The notes: generated by a model from the sequence alone, not told the origin. Shown: positions 23,724-32,489, numbered from the stretch's first letter. The stretch is 64,000 bases of DNA from Pedobacter cryoconitis (GCF_003259615.1 NZ_QLLR01000023.1:1-64000); one strand, 5' to 3'. Numbers and translations are program-made.

Positions 23724-23756
23724 TAATGTAATTTACACTACCAAATCCAAAGAAAA

Positions 23757-23810
23757 ATGAAACCATCATGATTTTTCAAATTACAAAACGAAATATAAAA
23801 TCATGATAGC
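23757..23810 (+). repeat. Palindromic intergenic repeat, copy 2 (after mgtE)
   Basis: The arms ATCATGATTTT (23765-23775) and AAAATCATGAT (23797-23807) form an 11-bp inverted repeat. The whole segment aligns with the minus strand of 2295-2352: shared ATGAAA, then CATCATGATTTTTCAAAT, then ATATAAAATCATGAT, differing mainly by a few substitutions and a short length change in the loop. It lies upstream of the BON-domain lipoprotein gene. Confidence 0.75.
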
Positions 23811-23840
23811 TTCTTCACCATTAAAAAAAAATATATTCTT

Positions 23841-24311
23841 ATGAAAACAACAAAACTATTTATGAGTGCGGCTGTAGCCGCAACGCTGTTTTTTGCAGCT
23901 TGTTCACCAAAGGATGGGGACATTCAAACCGCTGTAAAAGCTAAAGAAGCTGCTGAAGTTAGTGTAGCTGTCACAAAGGGTGAAGTTACTTTAACTGGTG
24001 AAGTTGCTGATGAAGCTGAAAAAGCTAAAGCCGAAACAATTGCTAAAGCTGAAAAAGGCGTAAAATCGGTAGTGAACAATCTGACTATTAAACCCGTATT
24101 GTCTTCAGCGCCTGTTGTAATCGCAGATGATTCAACGCTGATTAAAAATGTAGCTGACGCAGCTAAAGATTTCCCTACAGTTCAAACCTCAGTTAAAGAC
24201 GGAGTAGTTACTTTAAAAGGTGAAATCAGCAAGTCTTCACTGGTGAAATTAATGCAACAGTTGTCTGTATTAAAACCTAAGAAAATCGATAACCAATTAA
24301 CTGTTAAATAA
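23841..24311 (+). CDS. BON-domain lipoprotein
   Basis: A 156-residue lipoprotein (lipobox ending at Cys21, AAC-SPKDGD). The mature part has two BON domains (about 28-88 and 95-155), each with the typical KGEVTLTGEV or KDGVVTLKGEI strand motif, as in OsmY-like proteins. BON domains bind phospholipid or other hydrophobic ligands and usually serve envelope stress or stability. It is rich in Ala, Lys and Val. The next gene starts 8 bases later and also seems BON-related, so the two form a small operon. Nothing directly links it to Mg2+ transport apart from position behind mgtE. Confidence 0.85.
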   Translation: MKTTKLFMSAAVAATLFFAACSPKDGDIQTAVKAKEAAEVSVAVTKGEVTLTGEVADEAEKAKAETIAKAEKGVKSVVNNLTIKPVLSSAPVVIADDSTLIKNVADAAKDFPTVQTSVKDGVVTLKGEISKSSLVKLMQQLSVLKPKKIDNQLTVK

Positions 24312-24319
24312 GCTGAACC

Positions 24320-24742
24320 ATGGCATTACAAGATAAATATAAGGCATTAACTGACGCTGCAACTGCGGCTGGAATTTCTGATCTTGCGGTACGTGAGCAG
24401 GATGGCGTATTGTATATAGATGGAACTGCGGCTGATGGCGCAACTAAAGATCATCTTTGGGATGTTTATAACCAAATCGATCCCAATTTTGCGGGTGGAG
24501 ATTTAGTTTTGAATGTAAATGTTGCAGTTGATGCAGCAGTAACCCAGGCTAAAGTGATTACAGAAAGCAGTAACCTGAATATCCGTAAAGGACCAGGTAC
24601 TGATCAGCCAATAGTTGGTAAGGCGGCACACGGAGAAGTGATTACACTGGTTAACAGAAGTAATGATTTATGGTGGCTGGTACGCACCAATGATGGGGAA
24701 GAGGGTTATTGCTATGCAAAATACCTGGAGCCTCAGGCTTAA
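24320..24742 (+). CDS. BON-like plus bacterial SH3 domain protein without signal peptide
   Basis: A 140-residue protein with no signal peptide. The N-terminal half (about 1-72, with VREQDGVLYIDGTAADGATKDHLWDVYNQI) resembles a BON domain. The C-terminal half (about 80-138) is a bacterial SH3 domain with SSNLNIRKGPGTDQPIVG and WWLVRTNDGEEGYCYAKYL. BON plus a carbohydrate/peptide-binding module recalls the cytosolic K+-binding LysM protein Kbp of E. coli, but with SH3b in place of LysM; this analogy is inference. It is coupled to the BON lipoprotein gene and followed by a strong terminator. Confidence 0.78.
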   Translation: MALQDKYKALTDAATAAGISDLAVREQDGVLYIDGTAADGATKDHLWDVYNQIDPNFAGGDLVLNVNVAVDAAVTQAKVITESSNLNIRKGPGTDQPIVGKAAHGEVITLVNRSNDLWWLVRTNDGEEGYCYAKYLEPQA

Positions 24743-24755
24743 GTTTTAAAAAAGG

Positions 24756-24790
24756 AAAGAGCCGTCTCATTTATTTGAGACGGCTCTTTT
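24756..24790 (+). terminator. Strong terminator after the BON/SH3 operon
   Basis: A perfect 14-bp stem (24756-24769 with 24776-24789) with core GAGCCGTCTCA, a 6-nt loop, and TTTT at the 3' side. It lies between two convergent genes and its A-rich 5' flank lets it work on both strands. Confidence 0.88.
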
Positions 24791-24828
24791 GTATAATGGG
24801 TTTTGATAGTTTATGAAATTATCACCTG

Positions 24829-25803
24829 TTACTGATTAAAATAATTATAATTTCTAATTAATCCATCATAACCGCTATCTAATTCTTCAATAGCATTACT
24901 GGTCAGCTTACCGCTTTCTCTGGCATCACGTAGCGTTTTCTTCGTGCGAAGTAAAAGATTATGGAAGCTTTCATAAAAGTTTTTATAATTTCCTTCCTTA
25001 TTTGCCTTTTTAGCATTCTCCATGTTCAGAGTCGCATTTTTTGTCTGTGCGCTTTCTAAAGCTGCAAAATCGGCCTGTGCCTTAGCACTGATCTTTGTAT
25101 AACTATTTGCATTATCTGATAACAAATCAACAAAATTGCGGATGTTCTTCATATCAGTTTTCATCGCAATAATGTATTCTTTAAGCGGGCTATCTTTTAA
25201 TACAACGATTTCTGCAGCATCAGCAATTTCATTCACCTTTTTCATGAGCACTATTTTTCCGGTATATAACTCTTGTACTGTGCCTCTGATCGTATCAATT
25301 AACGCATAACCTTTAGCACCTTTATCATCTTTGTAATCCTGTGCTGTCAGGTAATCCCTCAATTGCTTATAATCGGTATTCATTTTCTCAAACTTCGTGT
25401 TGTACTGTGTTACCTGCATTTTAAAATAAGCCTGGTTTTCTTTTCCCAATTCAGGAACCGGGTTTTCAATGGTCACACCATTCATATTGTTAACTGTGAA
25501 TTTTACCACATGAGGATGAATGATTCCGAGGAACCCAAATTTATCTTCCGGATTTTTTAAAGCGCTTTCGATTTTTTCTGTGTTTCCGAGAATATTTTTT
25601 AAGTAGGCATTATGGCTGTTAGCCATGTCTACCACAAGGTTCGTATACTCAATAACACGGCTTGCAGTATCTGCCGCACCAAATTTTGCAGTCTCCGATG
25701 TGGAGTCCTGGGTATTCTTGTCTTTTTTCTTTTGGTCTTTACAAGAAACTGTCGTGAGCAGTAGTGCTACACAATAGGATGTATAAATAATAGTTTTTTT
25801 CAT
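24829..25803 (-). CDS. DUF3829 (YiiG-like) lipoprotein
   Basis: A 324-residue lipoprotein with lipobox ending at Cys21 (TVSC-KDQKKKD). The mature protein is predicted to be mostly helical, with repeated charged helices such as YNTKFEKMNTDYKQLRDYL and LKEYIIAMKTDMKNIRNFVDLL. This matches the DUF3829/YiiG family, whose function is unknown. It starts with a Lys-rich linker that should lift the domain off the membrane. It is monocistronic, convergent with the BON/SH3 operon and divergent from the VOC gene. Confidence 0.75.
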   Translation of the reverse strand: MKKTIIYTSYCVALLLTTVSCKDQKKKDKNTQDSTSETAKFGAADTASRVIEYTNLVVDMANSHNAYLKNILGNTEKIESALKNPEDKFGFLGIIHPHVVKFTVNNMNGVTIENPVPELGKENQAYFKMQVTQYNTKFEKMNTDYKQLRDYLTAQDYKDDKGAKGYALIDTIRGTVQELYTGKIVLMKKVNEIADAAEIVVLKDSPLKEYIIAMKTDMKNIRNFVDLLSDNANSYTKISAKAQADFAALESAQTKNATLNMENAKKANKEGNYKNFYESFHNLLLRTKKTLRDARESGKLTSNAIEELDSGYDGLIRNYNYFNQ

Positions 25804-25999
25804 AGGGTAAATGATTGATGAATGGCAAGGTAAAGATATTTTTCTATACCAATAAATTGGGTGGGTTAAGGAAAATGATAACTCGTCTCTAAAGTTTTTA
25901 ATGTATTACAATTATAATAGCTTAATAGAATTCATGTTATTTTAATGATAGTATTATAAGCCGGACATTTGTCGTGTTAAACAAATGATATTATACAAA

Positions 26000-26605
26000 A
26001 TGGAACGTAAAAAATTTATACAGGCAGCAACTCTTGGTGCTGCCGCAGTACTTACAGGCAGTGCAATTTCTTTAAATGCTAAAACTAAAAACATGGAAAA
26101 TACATCTTCAAAAAATAAAGGATTCAGCAGAGCTAATCATGTGGGAATCGTAGTTGCAAATCTTGACCGGTCTATAGCTTTTTATGAAGCACTGACAGGT
26201 CTTAAAGTAAATAATGTCGATCAGATTGGAGGAGACAGGATGGCACAGGTACTGGGTTTGAAAAAAACATTGATTCGTTATGCTAATCTTCATCTTGAAA
26301 ATATCAACATGGATTTATTGGAATATGAGCAGCCTGAACCTGTTAAAGCGCATTATGATAACAATCAAATCAGCGCGATGCACTTATGTTTTGAAGTTGA
26401 TAATATTCAGGATGCAGTGAAACGTTTGAAAGATGCAGGAATAAAACTATCCGGAGAGCCTATAATTTTTGAAGCTGCTGATGGTTTGAAAGCTGGTTTT
26501 GGTACTGCAGTAGCTTATTTTGATGATCCTGATGGGACACATCTGGAGATCATTGAGCCACAAGGCCCTTTCAAAAGAGCACCAATGCAGCGTCAAATGC
26601 TATAA
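26000..26605 (+). CDS. Exported VOC (glyoxalase-like) protein
   Basis: A 201-residue protein from ATG 26000; an ATG five codons upstream is a less likely start. An N-terminal hydrophobic leader (ERKKFIQAATLGAAAVLTGSAISL, single Arg-Lys pair) suggests export. It is followed by a VOC domain (about 45-190) with ANHVGIVVANLDRSIAFYEAL and, near the end, YFDDPDGTHLEIIEP. His and Glu in these motifs are positioned as metal ligands as in glyoxalase I and dioxygenases. The substrate is unknown. The last codons overlap, in another frame, the start of a truncated Old Yellow Enzyme reading frame, so the 3' end may have been altered by deletion. Confidence 0.8.
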   Translation: MERKKFIQAATLGAAAVLTGSAISLNAKTKNMENTSSKNKGFSRANHVGIVVANLDRSIAFYEALTGLKVNNVDQIGGDRMAQVLGLKKTLIRYANLHLENINMDLLEYEQPEPVKAHYDNNQISAMHLCFEVDNIQDAVKRLKDAGIKLSGEPIIFEAADGLKAGFGTAVAYFDDPDGTHLEIIEPQGPFKRAPMQRQML

Positions 26606-27198
26606 CAGCTGGCTTTGATGGCGTAGAGCTTCATGGGGCAAATGGATATTTGATAGAGCAATTTTTGAATCCGTTCATTAATGATAGAACAGATGAGTAT
26701 GGTGGTTCAATAGAGAACCGGAGCCGATTTTTACTGGAAGCGATTGATGCAAGCATTACTGAAATTGGTGCAGAAAAGGTAGCGGTACGGTTAACTCCTT
26801 ATGGTGGTTTACATGAATTACCACAATATGATGAAATAGAAGAGACTTATGCCTATCTGGCTGCGGAACTTGGAAAACGTGGAATCATTTATATTCACCT
26901 GATGGATCAGAAAAGCCGGGGTAGTTTTGCTTTGCCAGATGGGTTTTTAAAACGTTTCAGAACAAATTTTAATGGGATTATTATCCTGGCAGGAGGGATG
27001 GACAAGGAGCTTTCTGAAAAATATATTAGGGAAGGTTTGATTGATCTGGCTGCTTTTGGGGAAGCATTTATTGCTAATCCTGATTTAACAGACAGGTTAA
27101 AGTATGGTTATGAACTTGCTTTACCAAACCGTGATTTACATTATGGTGGTGCGGAACACGGCTATACAGATTATCCTGTTTACGCAGGAAAAAGTTAA
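26578..27198 (+). pseudogene. 3' remnant of an Old Yellow Enzyme (NADH:flavin oxidoreductase) gene
   Basis: Homology to OYE-family alkene reductases begins abruptly at about 26581 with NAASNAITAGFDGVELHGAN, in a frame different from the VOC gene, and continues to the natural end near YTDYPVYAGKS. Present are NRTDEYGGS-like (NDRTDEYGGSIENR), the LTPYGG segment and the FMN phosphate-binding region GGMDKE and AFGEAFIANPDL. The N-terminal half of the barrel (about 150-170 residues), including the first FMN-binding part and the substrate His-x-x-His/Asn, is missing. No start codon fits the family. A deletion joining the VOC gene to mid-OYE is the simplest history. Confidence 0.82.
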
Positions 27199-27251
27199 TG
27201 CTAACAAAGCATAGTTAGTTATATAAATTCTATTTTAATATAAAATTGATA

Positions 27252-27284
27252 AGGGCCGGTTTTTATTGACAAAACCGGCCTTTT
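27252..27284. terminator. Bidirectional terminator
   Basis: A 10-bp stem GGCCGGTTTT/AAAACCGGCC (27254-27263 with 27271-27280) with a 7-nt loop is followed by TTTT. It lies between the OYE remnant and the convergent lipoprotein gene. Confidence 0.85.
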
Positions 27285-27293
27285 ATAATCTTA

Positions 27294-28082
27294 TTAGTTC
27301 TTGCAATTATAAGAAAATGAGGAAGGGGTATAGGTATTAGCAGATCCTGGATTTAAATGATATAACTTGATGATATTTCCTTTTTTATCCAGTTCATAAG
27401 TATAAATATTTATATTTTTTGGAGAGGCAATGATTTTGGATACCAGGTTTTTCGAGCTTTTCCCCATATATTTGAGTACTACAGGTGATACATCATCACC
27501 TGGTGGTATATATTCATAGGCGATAAAGAAGTTTTCTTTGAAACCCATATCATTGTATTCGATGGTGATATTTCCATCAGGAAGAACAATACCGTTTTTT
27601 TCAGTTTCAATGACTTTAGTTAAGTTCCCTCCGGTATAAACCAGTTCCCTTGAATATGCTAACTGATTTCTGACAAAATAATTAATCTTGCTAAGATACC
27701 CGTCCTTATTATAACTATAATACAATTGAAATTCTCCGGAATAGTTATTGGATTCAACGATTCTGCCTTGATTATCTAATTTGTAGATTTTGGTGAATTT
27801 TGATCCCCCGGTATTTGTGAATGTTTCAATAATCTGGCTGTTACTGTAAGTGAATGTAGCGCTGCTTTCTTTGAGAGGTGCATATTTACTGATCATCTTT
27901 ATCACTCTTCCCTGATCATCTGATTCGAATGTTTTATCAGCAGGGAAATAATAATCGTAACCAATTTGATGATTGCTTTGTGTCAGGAAGCAGCTTTCTG
28001 CTTTTAAAGGTGGCTTTTCTTTTTTGCAGGAACTTATTATAAAAAAGAAAATTATAAAGATTGACAGGTGTATTTTATTCAT
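27294..28082 (-). CDS. Hypothetical lipoprotein with YD/RHS-like strand repeats
   Basis: A 262-residue lipoprotein; the lipobox ends at Cys19 (IISSC-KKEK). The mature part is beta-rich with repeated short units such as FTYSNSQIIETF, KLDNQGRIVESNNYSG, YSYNKDGYLSKINYF and YELDKKGNIIKLYHL. These match the pattern of DUF4595/YD-type repeats found in many Bacteroidota surface lipoproteins of unknown role. There is no catalytic signature. It is monocistronic and closed by the shared bidirectional hairpin downstream. Confidence 0.7.
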   Translation of the reverse strand: MNKIHLSIFIIFFFIISSCKKEKPPLKAESCFLTQSNHQIGYDYYFPADKTFESDDQGRVIKMISKYAPLKESSATFTYSNSQIIETFTNTGGSKFTKIYKLDNQGRIVESNNYSGEFQLYYSYNKDGYLSKINYFVRNQLAYSRELVYTGGNLTKVIETEKNGIVLPDGNITIEYNDMGFKENFFIAYEYIPPGDDVSPVVLKYMGKSSKNLVSKIIASPKNINIYTYELDKKGNIIKLYHLNPGSANTYTPSSFSYNCKN

Positions 28083-28436
28083 CCGTAGTTAAAATATTTG
28101 ATGCCAAAGATGCGTTTTTAAATCTTGAACTCAAATTTTCAACGATTATTTTAAGCTGGTTGCTGATTGACTTTAAAATTGTCAATTGTAATAATTTTGA
28201 GGCATTAAGTTTTTTTTAATGTGATAGAATAATCTTTTAATACACCTTTTTTCATAAGGGTAGAATTATGGTTTCTTTAAATGTCCACCAATACACTAGA
28301 TTAAAGGAAATGCTTAATTTACATGAAGTTATAGCCTGATTTTTGTTTAGGTTTTTGCGTAAAAGTGTATACGGGTCAAGCTTTGTTTTTAGGAATAAAA
28401 TTGGAATATTTAAGAGATATAACCAATATAAAGGAC
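28083..28436. other. Intergenic region, no gene seen
   Basis: AT-rich DNA between a minus-strand lipoprotein gene and a plus-strand PAS gene, so it must carry promoters for both. The PAS reading frame extends back to a GTG at 28365, but these extra codons add no recognisable domain. No clear TAnnTTTG box was found. Confidence 0.4.
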
Positions 28437-29105
28437 ATGTGTGCTATGAAGAGATACCTAAACATGTTTCAGAATGCTCCGGTTGCTATGGCAATACTGG
28501 ATGCAAAAACCCTAAGGCTCGATTCGGCAAATTCTGCTATGCTGCAACTTTTGAGGAAAGAGAAATCTGTAGTGGGCAGAAAACTGCTCGATTTTCTTCC
28601 TGAAATTGCTGAACAACCCTATCCGGAGCTAATTTATGAGGTAATCCGTACCGGGAAAGCACATAGCGAAATAGGAGCTAAGTTCTACTCTGTGCACAAT
28701 GGCAAGGCCGAGACAGTTTTTGTAGATTACAGTTACACACCAATTTTGGGTAAAGATAGTAAGGTCGTCTCAGTTTTGGTGGTCGGGACAGATGTGAGTG
28801 AGCGGGAAATGAGCAAACAGTACAGGTTAGAAGCAGATCGTAATTTACGCGCACTTGTGATGTCGGCCCCTGTAGCAATGGCTGTATTCAATGGTTTTGA
28901 TTTTCAGATTCAATCTATCAATGCCAGAATGCTGGATTTATGGGATAACAATCATAAAACGTGCATCAGAGAGTTAGAACATGTTTATCATAACGGTGTA
29001 TCTTTTACTTCAGAAAGTAATCAAATATGCTATAGTTATACCCCTTTGAGGGATGACAAGGGTAATACAACCGGGGTGGTCATGGTTGGGAACAAAAAAG
29101 AATAA
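28437..29105 (+). CDS. Tandem PAS-domain protein without output domain
   Basis: A 222-residue soluble protein, with ATG 28437 preferred; 28446 is also possible and a GTG at 28365 would add 24 residues. Two PAS domains are visible: about 5-125 (MFQNAPVAMAILDAKTLRLDSANSAML, closing VVSVLVVGTDVSERE) and about 137-222 (LVMSAPVAMAVFNGFDFQIQSINARMLDLW, closing NTTGVVMVGNKKE). The repeated APVAMA start shows internal duplication. No kinase, GGDEF or DNA-binding domain follows, so it may act as a standalone sensor that binds a partner, or be a truncated histidine kinase. Confidence 0.72.
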   Translation: MCAMKRYLNMFQNAPVAMAILDAKTLRLDSANSAMLQLLRKEKSVVGRKLLDFLPEIAEQPYPELIYEVIRTGKAHSEIGAKFYSVHNGKAETVFVDYSYTPILGKDSKVVSVLVVGTDVSEREMSKQYRLEADRNLRALVMSAPVAMAVFNGFDFQIQSINARMLDLWDNNHKTCIRELEHVYHNGVSFTSESNQICYSYTPLRDDKGNTTGVVMVGNKKE

Positions 29106-29115
29106 GCGGGTCCGG

Positions 29116-29188
29116 TGGTTATCAGATTTTGAGTAACGCTGATGTTTTTATTATCTATCAGATTTTCAATGGTTATCAGATTTTCAGT
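29116..29188. repeat. Three TATCAGATTTT direct repeats
   Basis: Copies at 29116-29134 and 29170-29188 share 18 of 19 bases (TGGTTATCAGATTTT then G or C, then AGT). A third, shorter copy (TATCAGATTTT) lies at 29156-29166. They fill the gap between two convergent genes, and the last copy runs into the stop codon of the DUF4269 gene. Confidence 0.65.
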
Positions 29189-29691
29189 AGTTCAAGATAA
29201 GGATCACCGGTCAGCTTCAATAACCGGGCAAAGGCGGGCTCTGTTTTATAGCCTTGTTCTTTGAGTTTAATAATTTCTGCTCTGAATGATTCACCGTATT
29301 CAATCAGCAATTTATTTTCAACCAGCATATGCCGGTAGCCTGCCTGTTCACGGGTAGGTATAGTTTGTCCGAATATTTCGATTTCCCAGTCGCCAGCAAT
29401 CAGTTTAGCCAGAACCACTTCCTGATTATTCACCACTTTTTCCTCCAAGCTGAAATTTTTGAATAGTGAAAAAGAATCAGCTAATAACTTCTTAAACTCT
29501 TTTTTATCCTGATAACAACAGATAATATCAAGATCGCTGCTGCTGATAGCTATGGCAATCGGAACAGTTCCAACCAGGATAGGATCATAGGATTGAAGGA
29601 TTTCGAGAATCAAATGCTCTTTAAGTACCGCATAAGCATCTTTCTGCCGCACATTACCAGTTGCTAAATAAGAAATGGAATCAAACTTCAT
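29176..29691 (-). CDS. DUF4269 protein, nucleotidyltransferase-like
   Basis: A 171-residue soluble protein. The segment GTVPIAIAISSSDLDIICCY resembles the G-T/S ... S-D-x-D/D-L-D nucleotidyltransferase fold, and the later WEIEIFGQTIPTREQAGYRHM matches the DUF4269 family as I know it. The function is unknown; relatives are predicted minimal nucleotidyltransferases. It lies 58 bases after the methyltransferase gene on the same strand, so cotranscription is possible. The C-terminus overlaps the direct repeats in the intergenic region. Confidence 0.72.
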   Translation of the reverse strand: MKFDSISYLATGNVRQKDAYAVLKEHLILEILQSYDPILVGTVPIAIAISSSDLDIICCYQDKKEFKKLLADSFSLFKNFSLEEKVVNNQEVVLAKLIAGDWEIEIFGQTIPTREQAGYRHMLVENKLLIEYGESFRAEIIKLKEQGYKTEPAFARLLKLTGDPYLELLKI

Positions 29692-29749
29692 AGGAGCTGG
29701 GATTAAACTTTATAAGCTGGCTCAAAGCTATCATTAATGCGGAAGGTTT

Positions 29750-30514
29750 TTAAAAGGTTGCAGACATAATAGTTCGCTTAAAAGGATAAAATACCGGCGA
29801 TTCTTTAAATTCCTTTCTTAATCTTGCTTTATAAGTCGCAATAAAGCTTTGCTTAATGTCTTCAGATAGCTTTTCTACATAAGGAAGCATGGCTGTCCCG
29901 GAAACCCAGTCAAATAAGGCATCTGCATCTTTTAATATATGGGGATATATCTTTTGATAAACGGTAATTTCAGTGCCTCCATGGTTGAAAAATAATTGAC
30001 CGTATTTCTGGATGTCGAGCACTGGGGATACCCTTATAAAGCCGTTTAATGCGGATGCAAATGGTGGGGTGGTGGCAATATCTATTAACGTAGTATGGGT
30101 GAAATGGGTATGGTTTGAGGGGATTTGTACCACGAGCTGTCCACCTGGTTTAATACAGGAAATGATTTTCGGATACAGCTTTTCATGATCACCGACCCAT
30201 TGTATAGCTGCATTGGAAAAAATCAGGTCAAATTTTTCTCCTGTGGCAAGCTGCTCCTCTATGGAACTTTTCTTAAAGCTCACCTGGTCATTTTGGAATT
30301 CGGCAGCATCGTTCAGCATTTCCTGCGAAGAGTCTATTCCGACAACTGTTGATCCTGGTAAAGCGTCTGCGAGTTTCCTGGTCAGTTCTCCGGTTCCACA
30401 ACCCAGGTCTATTACTTTTAAAGCTGGCTTAACTTTGACCAACTGTATTAAATCATAAAAAGGGCCAAAGCGTTCTTGTTTGAATTTGTTGTAAACATCC
30501 GGATTCCATGCCAT
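29750..30514 (-). CDS. Class I SAM-dependent methyltransferase (trans-aconitate methyltransferase-like)
   Basis: A 254-residue methyltransferase starting MAWNPDVYNKFKQERFGPFYDL, the opening typical of trans-aconitate 2-methyltransferase (Tam) relatives. The SAM-binding motif I is VIDLGCGTGELTRKL; the acidic VVGIDSSQEML, the motif IV-like FDLIFSNAAIQWV, and the CIKPGGQLVVQIP strand follow. Tam methylates trans-aconitate to relieve aconitase inhibition; that substrate is a family-level guess here. Confidence 0.82.
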   Translation of the reverse strand: MAWNPDVYNKFKQERFGPFYDLIQLVKVKPALKVIDLGCGTGELTRKLADALPGSTVVGIDSSQEMLNDAAEFQNDQVSFKKSSIEEQLATGEKFDLIFSNAAIQWVGDHEKLYPKIISCIKPGGQLVVQIPSNHTHFTHTTLIDIATTPPFASALNGFIRVSPVLDIQKYGQLFFNHGGTEITVYQKIYPHILKDADALFDWVSGTAMLPYVEKLSEDIKQSFIATYKARLRKEFKESPVFYPFKRTIMSATF

Positions 30515-30764
30515 AATAAGTTGATTAAAATTATATAATCATAACGTAATTGATTTCTGTTTTCGTGTTGATTTGATATTATTAAATGTTTCGCCCCGTT
30601 GGGCAGGATTAAATATACCACGCATTTTAAGTAACGGATGTTAACAGGCTCTAAAATTTGACATTATCAATAGGAAGATAAAAAGCGGTGAATTGATCTT
30701 TTAAGTACCTTGGGAAACCCTTCAGGGGGAATTCTATTATACACAAACGAAATTATAATATATC

Positions 30765-32393
30765 ATGAAATTTTTTATAAATGAACCCGATCAGATTGTA
30801 AATGAAGCTATCAATGGATTATTAACGAATCCTAAATTAGCGAGGTTAGATTCCTTTCCTGAGATACGTGTTGTCATTCGTAAAGATTGGGACAAGTCAA
30901 AAGTGGCGGTTATTTCTGGTGGTGGCTCTGGCCATGAACCAGCACATGCAGGTTTTGTAGGCAAAGGGATGCTGACTGCTGCAGTATGCGGAGATATTTT
31001 TGCTTCACCTACTGTGGATGCTGTTTTATCAGCTATTTTAGCGGCGACAGGGCCAATGGGTTGTTTGTTGATTATTAAAAATTATACAGGTGACCGTCTT
31101 AATTTTGGCCTGGCAGCAGAACAGGCGCGCGCTTTAGGTTATGAAGTGAAAACAGTCACTGTTGATGATGACATCGCCCTTGGCCAGGACGTGAAAAAGC
31201 GCGGTTTGGCAGGTACTTTATTTGTACATAAAATTGCCGGACAGTTAGCTGAGGAAGGAAAGTCATTAGCGGAAATTGCTGAAATTGCTCAGCAGGTGAT
31301 TGACCGTACAGCTTCTATTGGCCTTTCGCTTACTGAATGTCAGCATTTAGGGCAGCAGACGACCTCCCGTTTAACGGATGAGCAGGTAGAATTAGGTTTG
31401 GGAATTCATGGAGAGCCAGGCATAGAGGTAATCCCTTACGCTCCGGCAGATCATTTAATGGCCCTGGCTATTGAAAAACTGGAAGCTGGTTTACCTGTTG
31501 ATAACAGCAGATATGCAATGATATTTAATAACATGGGCAGTGTAAGCCCTATCGAAATGAGCTTACTGGTCAATTCTTTTAGCCATACCAAATTAGCGGC
31601 TAAAGTAGATTATATGGTAGGGCCCGCGGCTTTAATGTCTTCTATTAATATGAGTGGTTTCTCAGTTTCGGTATTGCGGTTGAATGAGGAAATTGAAAAG
31701 GCGTTACTGGCAGAGTCAGAACCTTCTGCATGGCAGATTCAAGCTTTTCAGCAGCCAGCAGAAATCAGCAGTCCTGAGCTTCCGGAAACTATTCCTTACG
31801 AAGCTTCTGCAAATGCAAAGGTTAAGCAGCTGATAGAACAGACTGGTGCTTTACTGGTTGCGATAGAGAAAGAAATTAACGGGCTGGATGCTAAAGTTGG
31901 GGATGGTGATGCAGGGTCTACTTTCGCTTTAGCGGGTAAACGTTTATTACTGGTTGCAGATAAACTTCCGCTGAATGATACAGGCAGGTTGCTGCTCACT
32001 ATTGGCAGGATATTATCCAGAGAAGCTGGCGGATCAAGTGGAGTTCTATTGTCAATTTTATTTACGGCTGCGGGTAATTCTTATTCAAAAGATCCTGATT
32101 TGGGAAAAGCACTTTTGCAGGGTTTGCAGAAGGTGAAAGATTATGGTGGGGCAAAAGTAGGTGACAGGACTATGATTGATGCTTTAGAACCTGCATTTGA
32201 AGCGCTGGCTAAAAATGAATCTGTTTCCGCTGCTGCTGAGCAGGCGCGTAAAGGAACTGAATATACAAAAACGATCACGAATACTAAATTTGGAAGGTCT
32301 TCGTATCTTTCTGAGGCAGTACTGAAAAATATTCCTGATCCGGGTGCGGAAGTGATTGCCAGAGTTTTTGAAAAAATCGCTTCACTAAAATAA
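30765..32393 (+). CDS. Dihydroxyacetone kinase, fused DhaK-DhaL (ATP-dependent)
   Basis: A 542-residue single-chain dihydroxyacetone kinase. The DhaK part (about 1-330) carries GGGSGHEPAHAGFVGKGMLTAAVCGDIFASP and the substrate-linking His215 in GIHGEPGIE. The DhaL part (about 350-540) has the Mg-ATP loop KVGDGDAGSTFA, GGSSGVL and GDRTMIDALEPA. This matches the ATP-dependent (non-PTS) enzymes of Citrobacter and eukaryotes, producing dihydroxyacetone phosphate for glycolysis. It could also phosphorylate glyceraldehyde. It has its own transcript, ending in a 17-bp hairpin. No glycerol dehydrogenase or uptake gene is adjacent. Confidence 0.93.
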   Translation: MKFFINEPDQIVNEAINGLLTNPKLARLDSFPEIRVVIRKDWDKSKVAVISGGGSGHEPAHAGFVGKGMLTAAVCGDIFASPTVDAVLSAILAATGPMGCLLIIKNYTGDRLNFGLAAEQARALGYEVKTVTVDDDIALGQDVKKRGLAGTLFVHKIAGQLAEEGKSLAEIAEIAQQVIDRTASIGLSLTECQHLGQQTTSRLTDEQVELGLGIHGEPGIEVIPYAPADHLMALAIEKLEAGLPVDNSRYAMIFNNMGSVSPIEMSLLVNSFSHTKLAAKVDYMVGPAALMSSINMSGFSVSVLRLNEEIEKALLAESEPSAWQIQAFQQPAEISSPELPETIPYEASANAKVKQLIEQTGALLVAIEKEINGLDAKVGDGDAGSTFALAGKRLLLVADKLPLNDTGRLLLTIGRILSREAGGSSGVLLSILFTAAGNSYSKDPDLGKALLQGLQKVKDYGGAKVGDRTMIDALEPAFEALAKNESVSAAAEQARKGTEYTKTITNTKFGRSSYLSEAVLKNIPDPGAEVIARVFEKIASLK

Positions 32394-32411
32394 GACAGTA
32401 TTAGAGTTTAT

Positions 32412-32450
32412 TAAAGAATCTGATCCTGATAAGCAGGATCAGATTCTTTA
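32412..32450. terminator. Long perfect terminator hairpin
   Basis: A perfect 17-bp stem (32412-32428 with 32434-32450) with a 5-nt loop, following the dihydroxyacetone kinase gene by 18 bases. The stem begins with TAAAG and ends with CTTTA. It separates this gene from the Crp/Fnr regulator. Confidence 0.85.
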
Positions 32451-32489
32451 ATGTCTTAAATTGCGGCTGCTTTTTATAACCATTTTACC

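Noticed and set aside
26000..26605. Twin-arginine signal on the VOC protein
   Set aside because: The leader has RKKF, not RR, so Tat export is not supported. It may use Sec or be an anchored protein.
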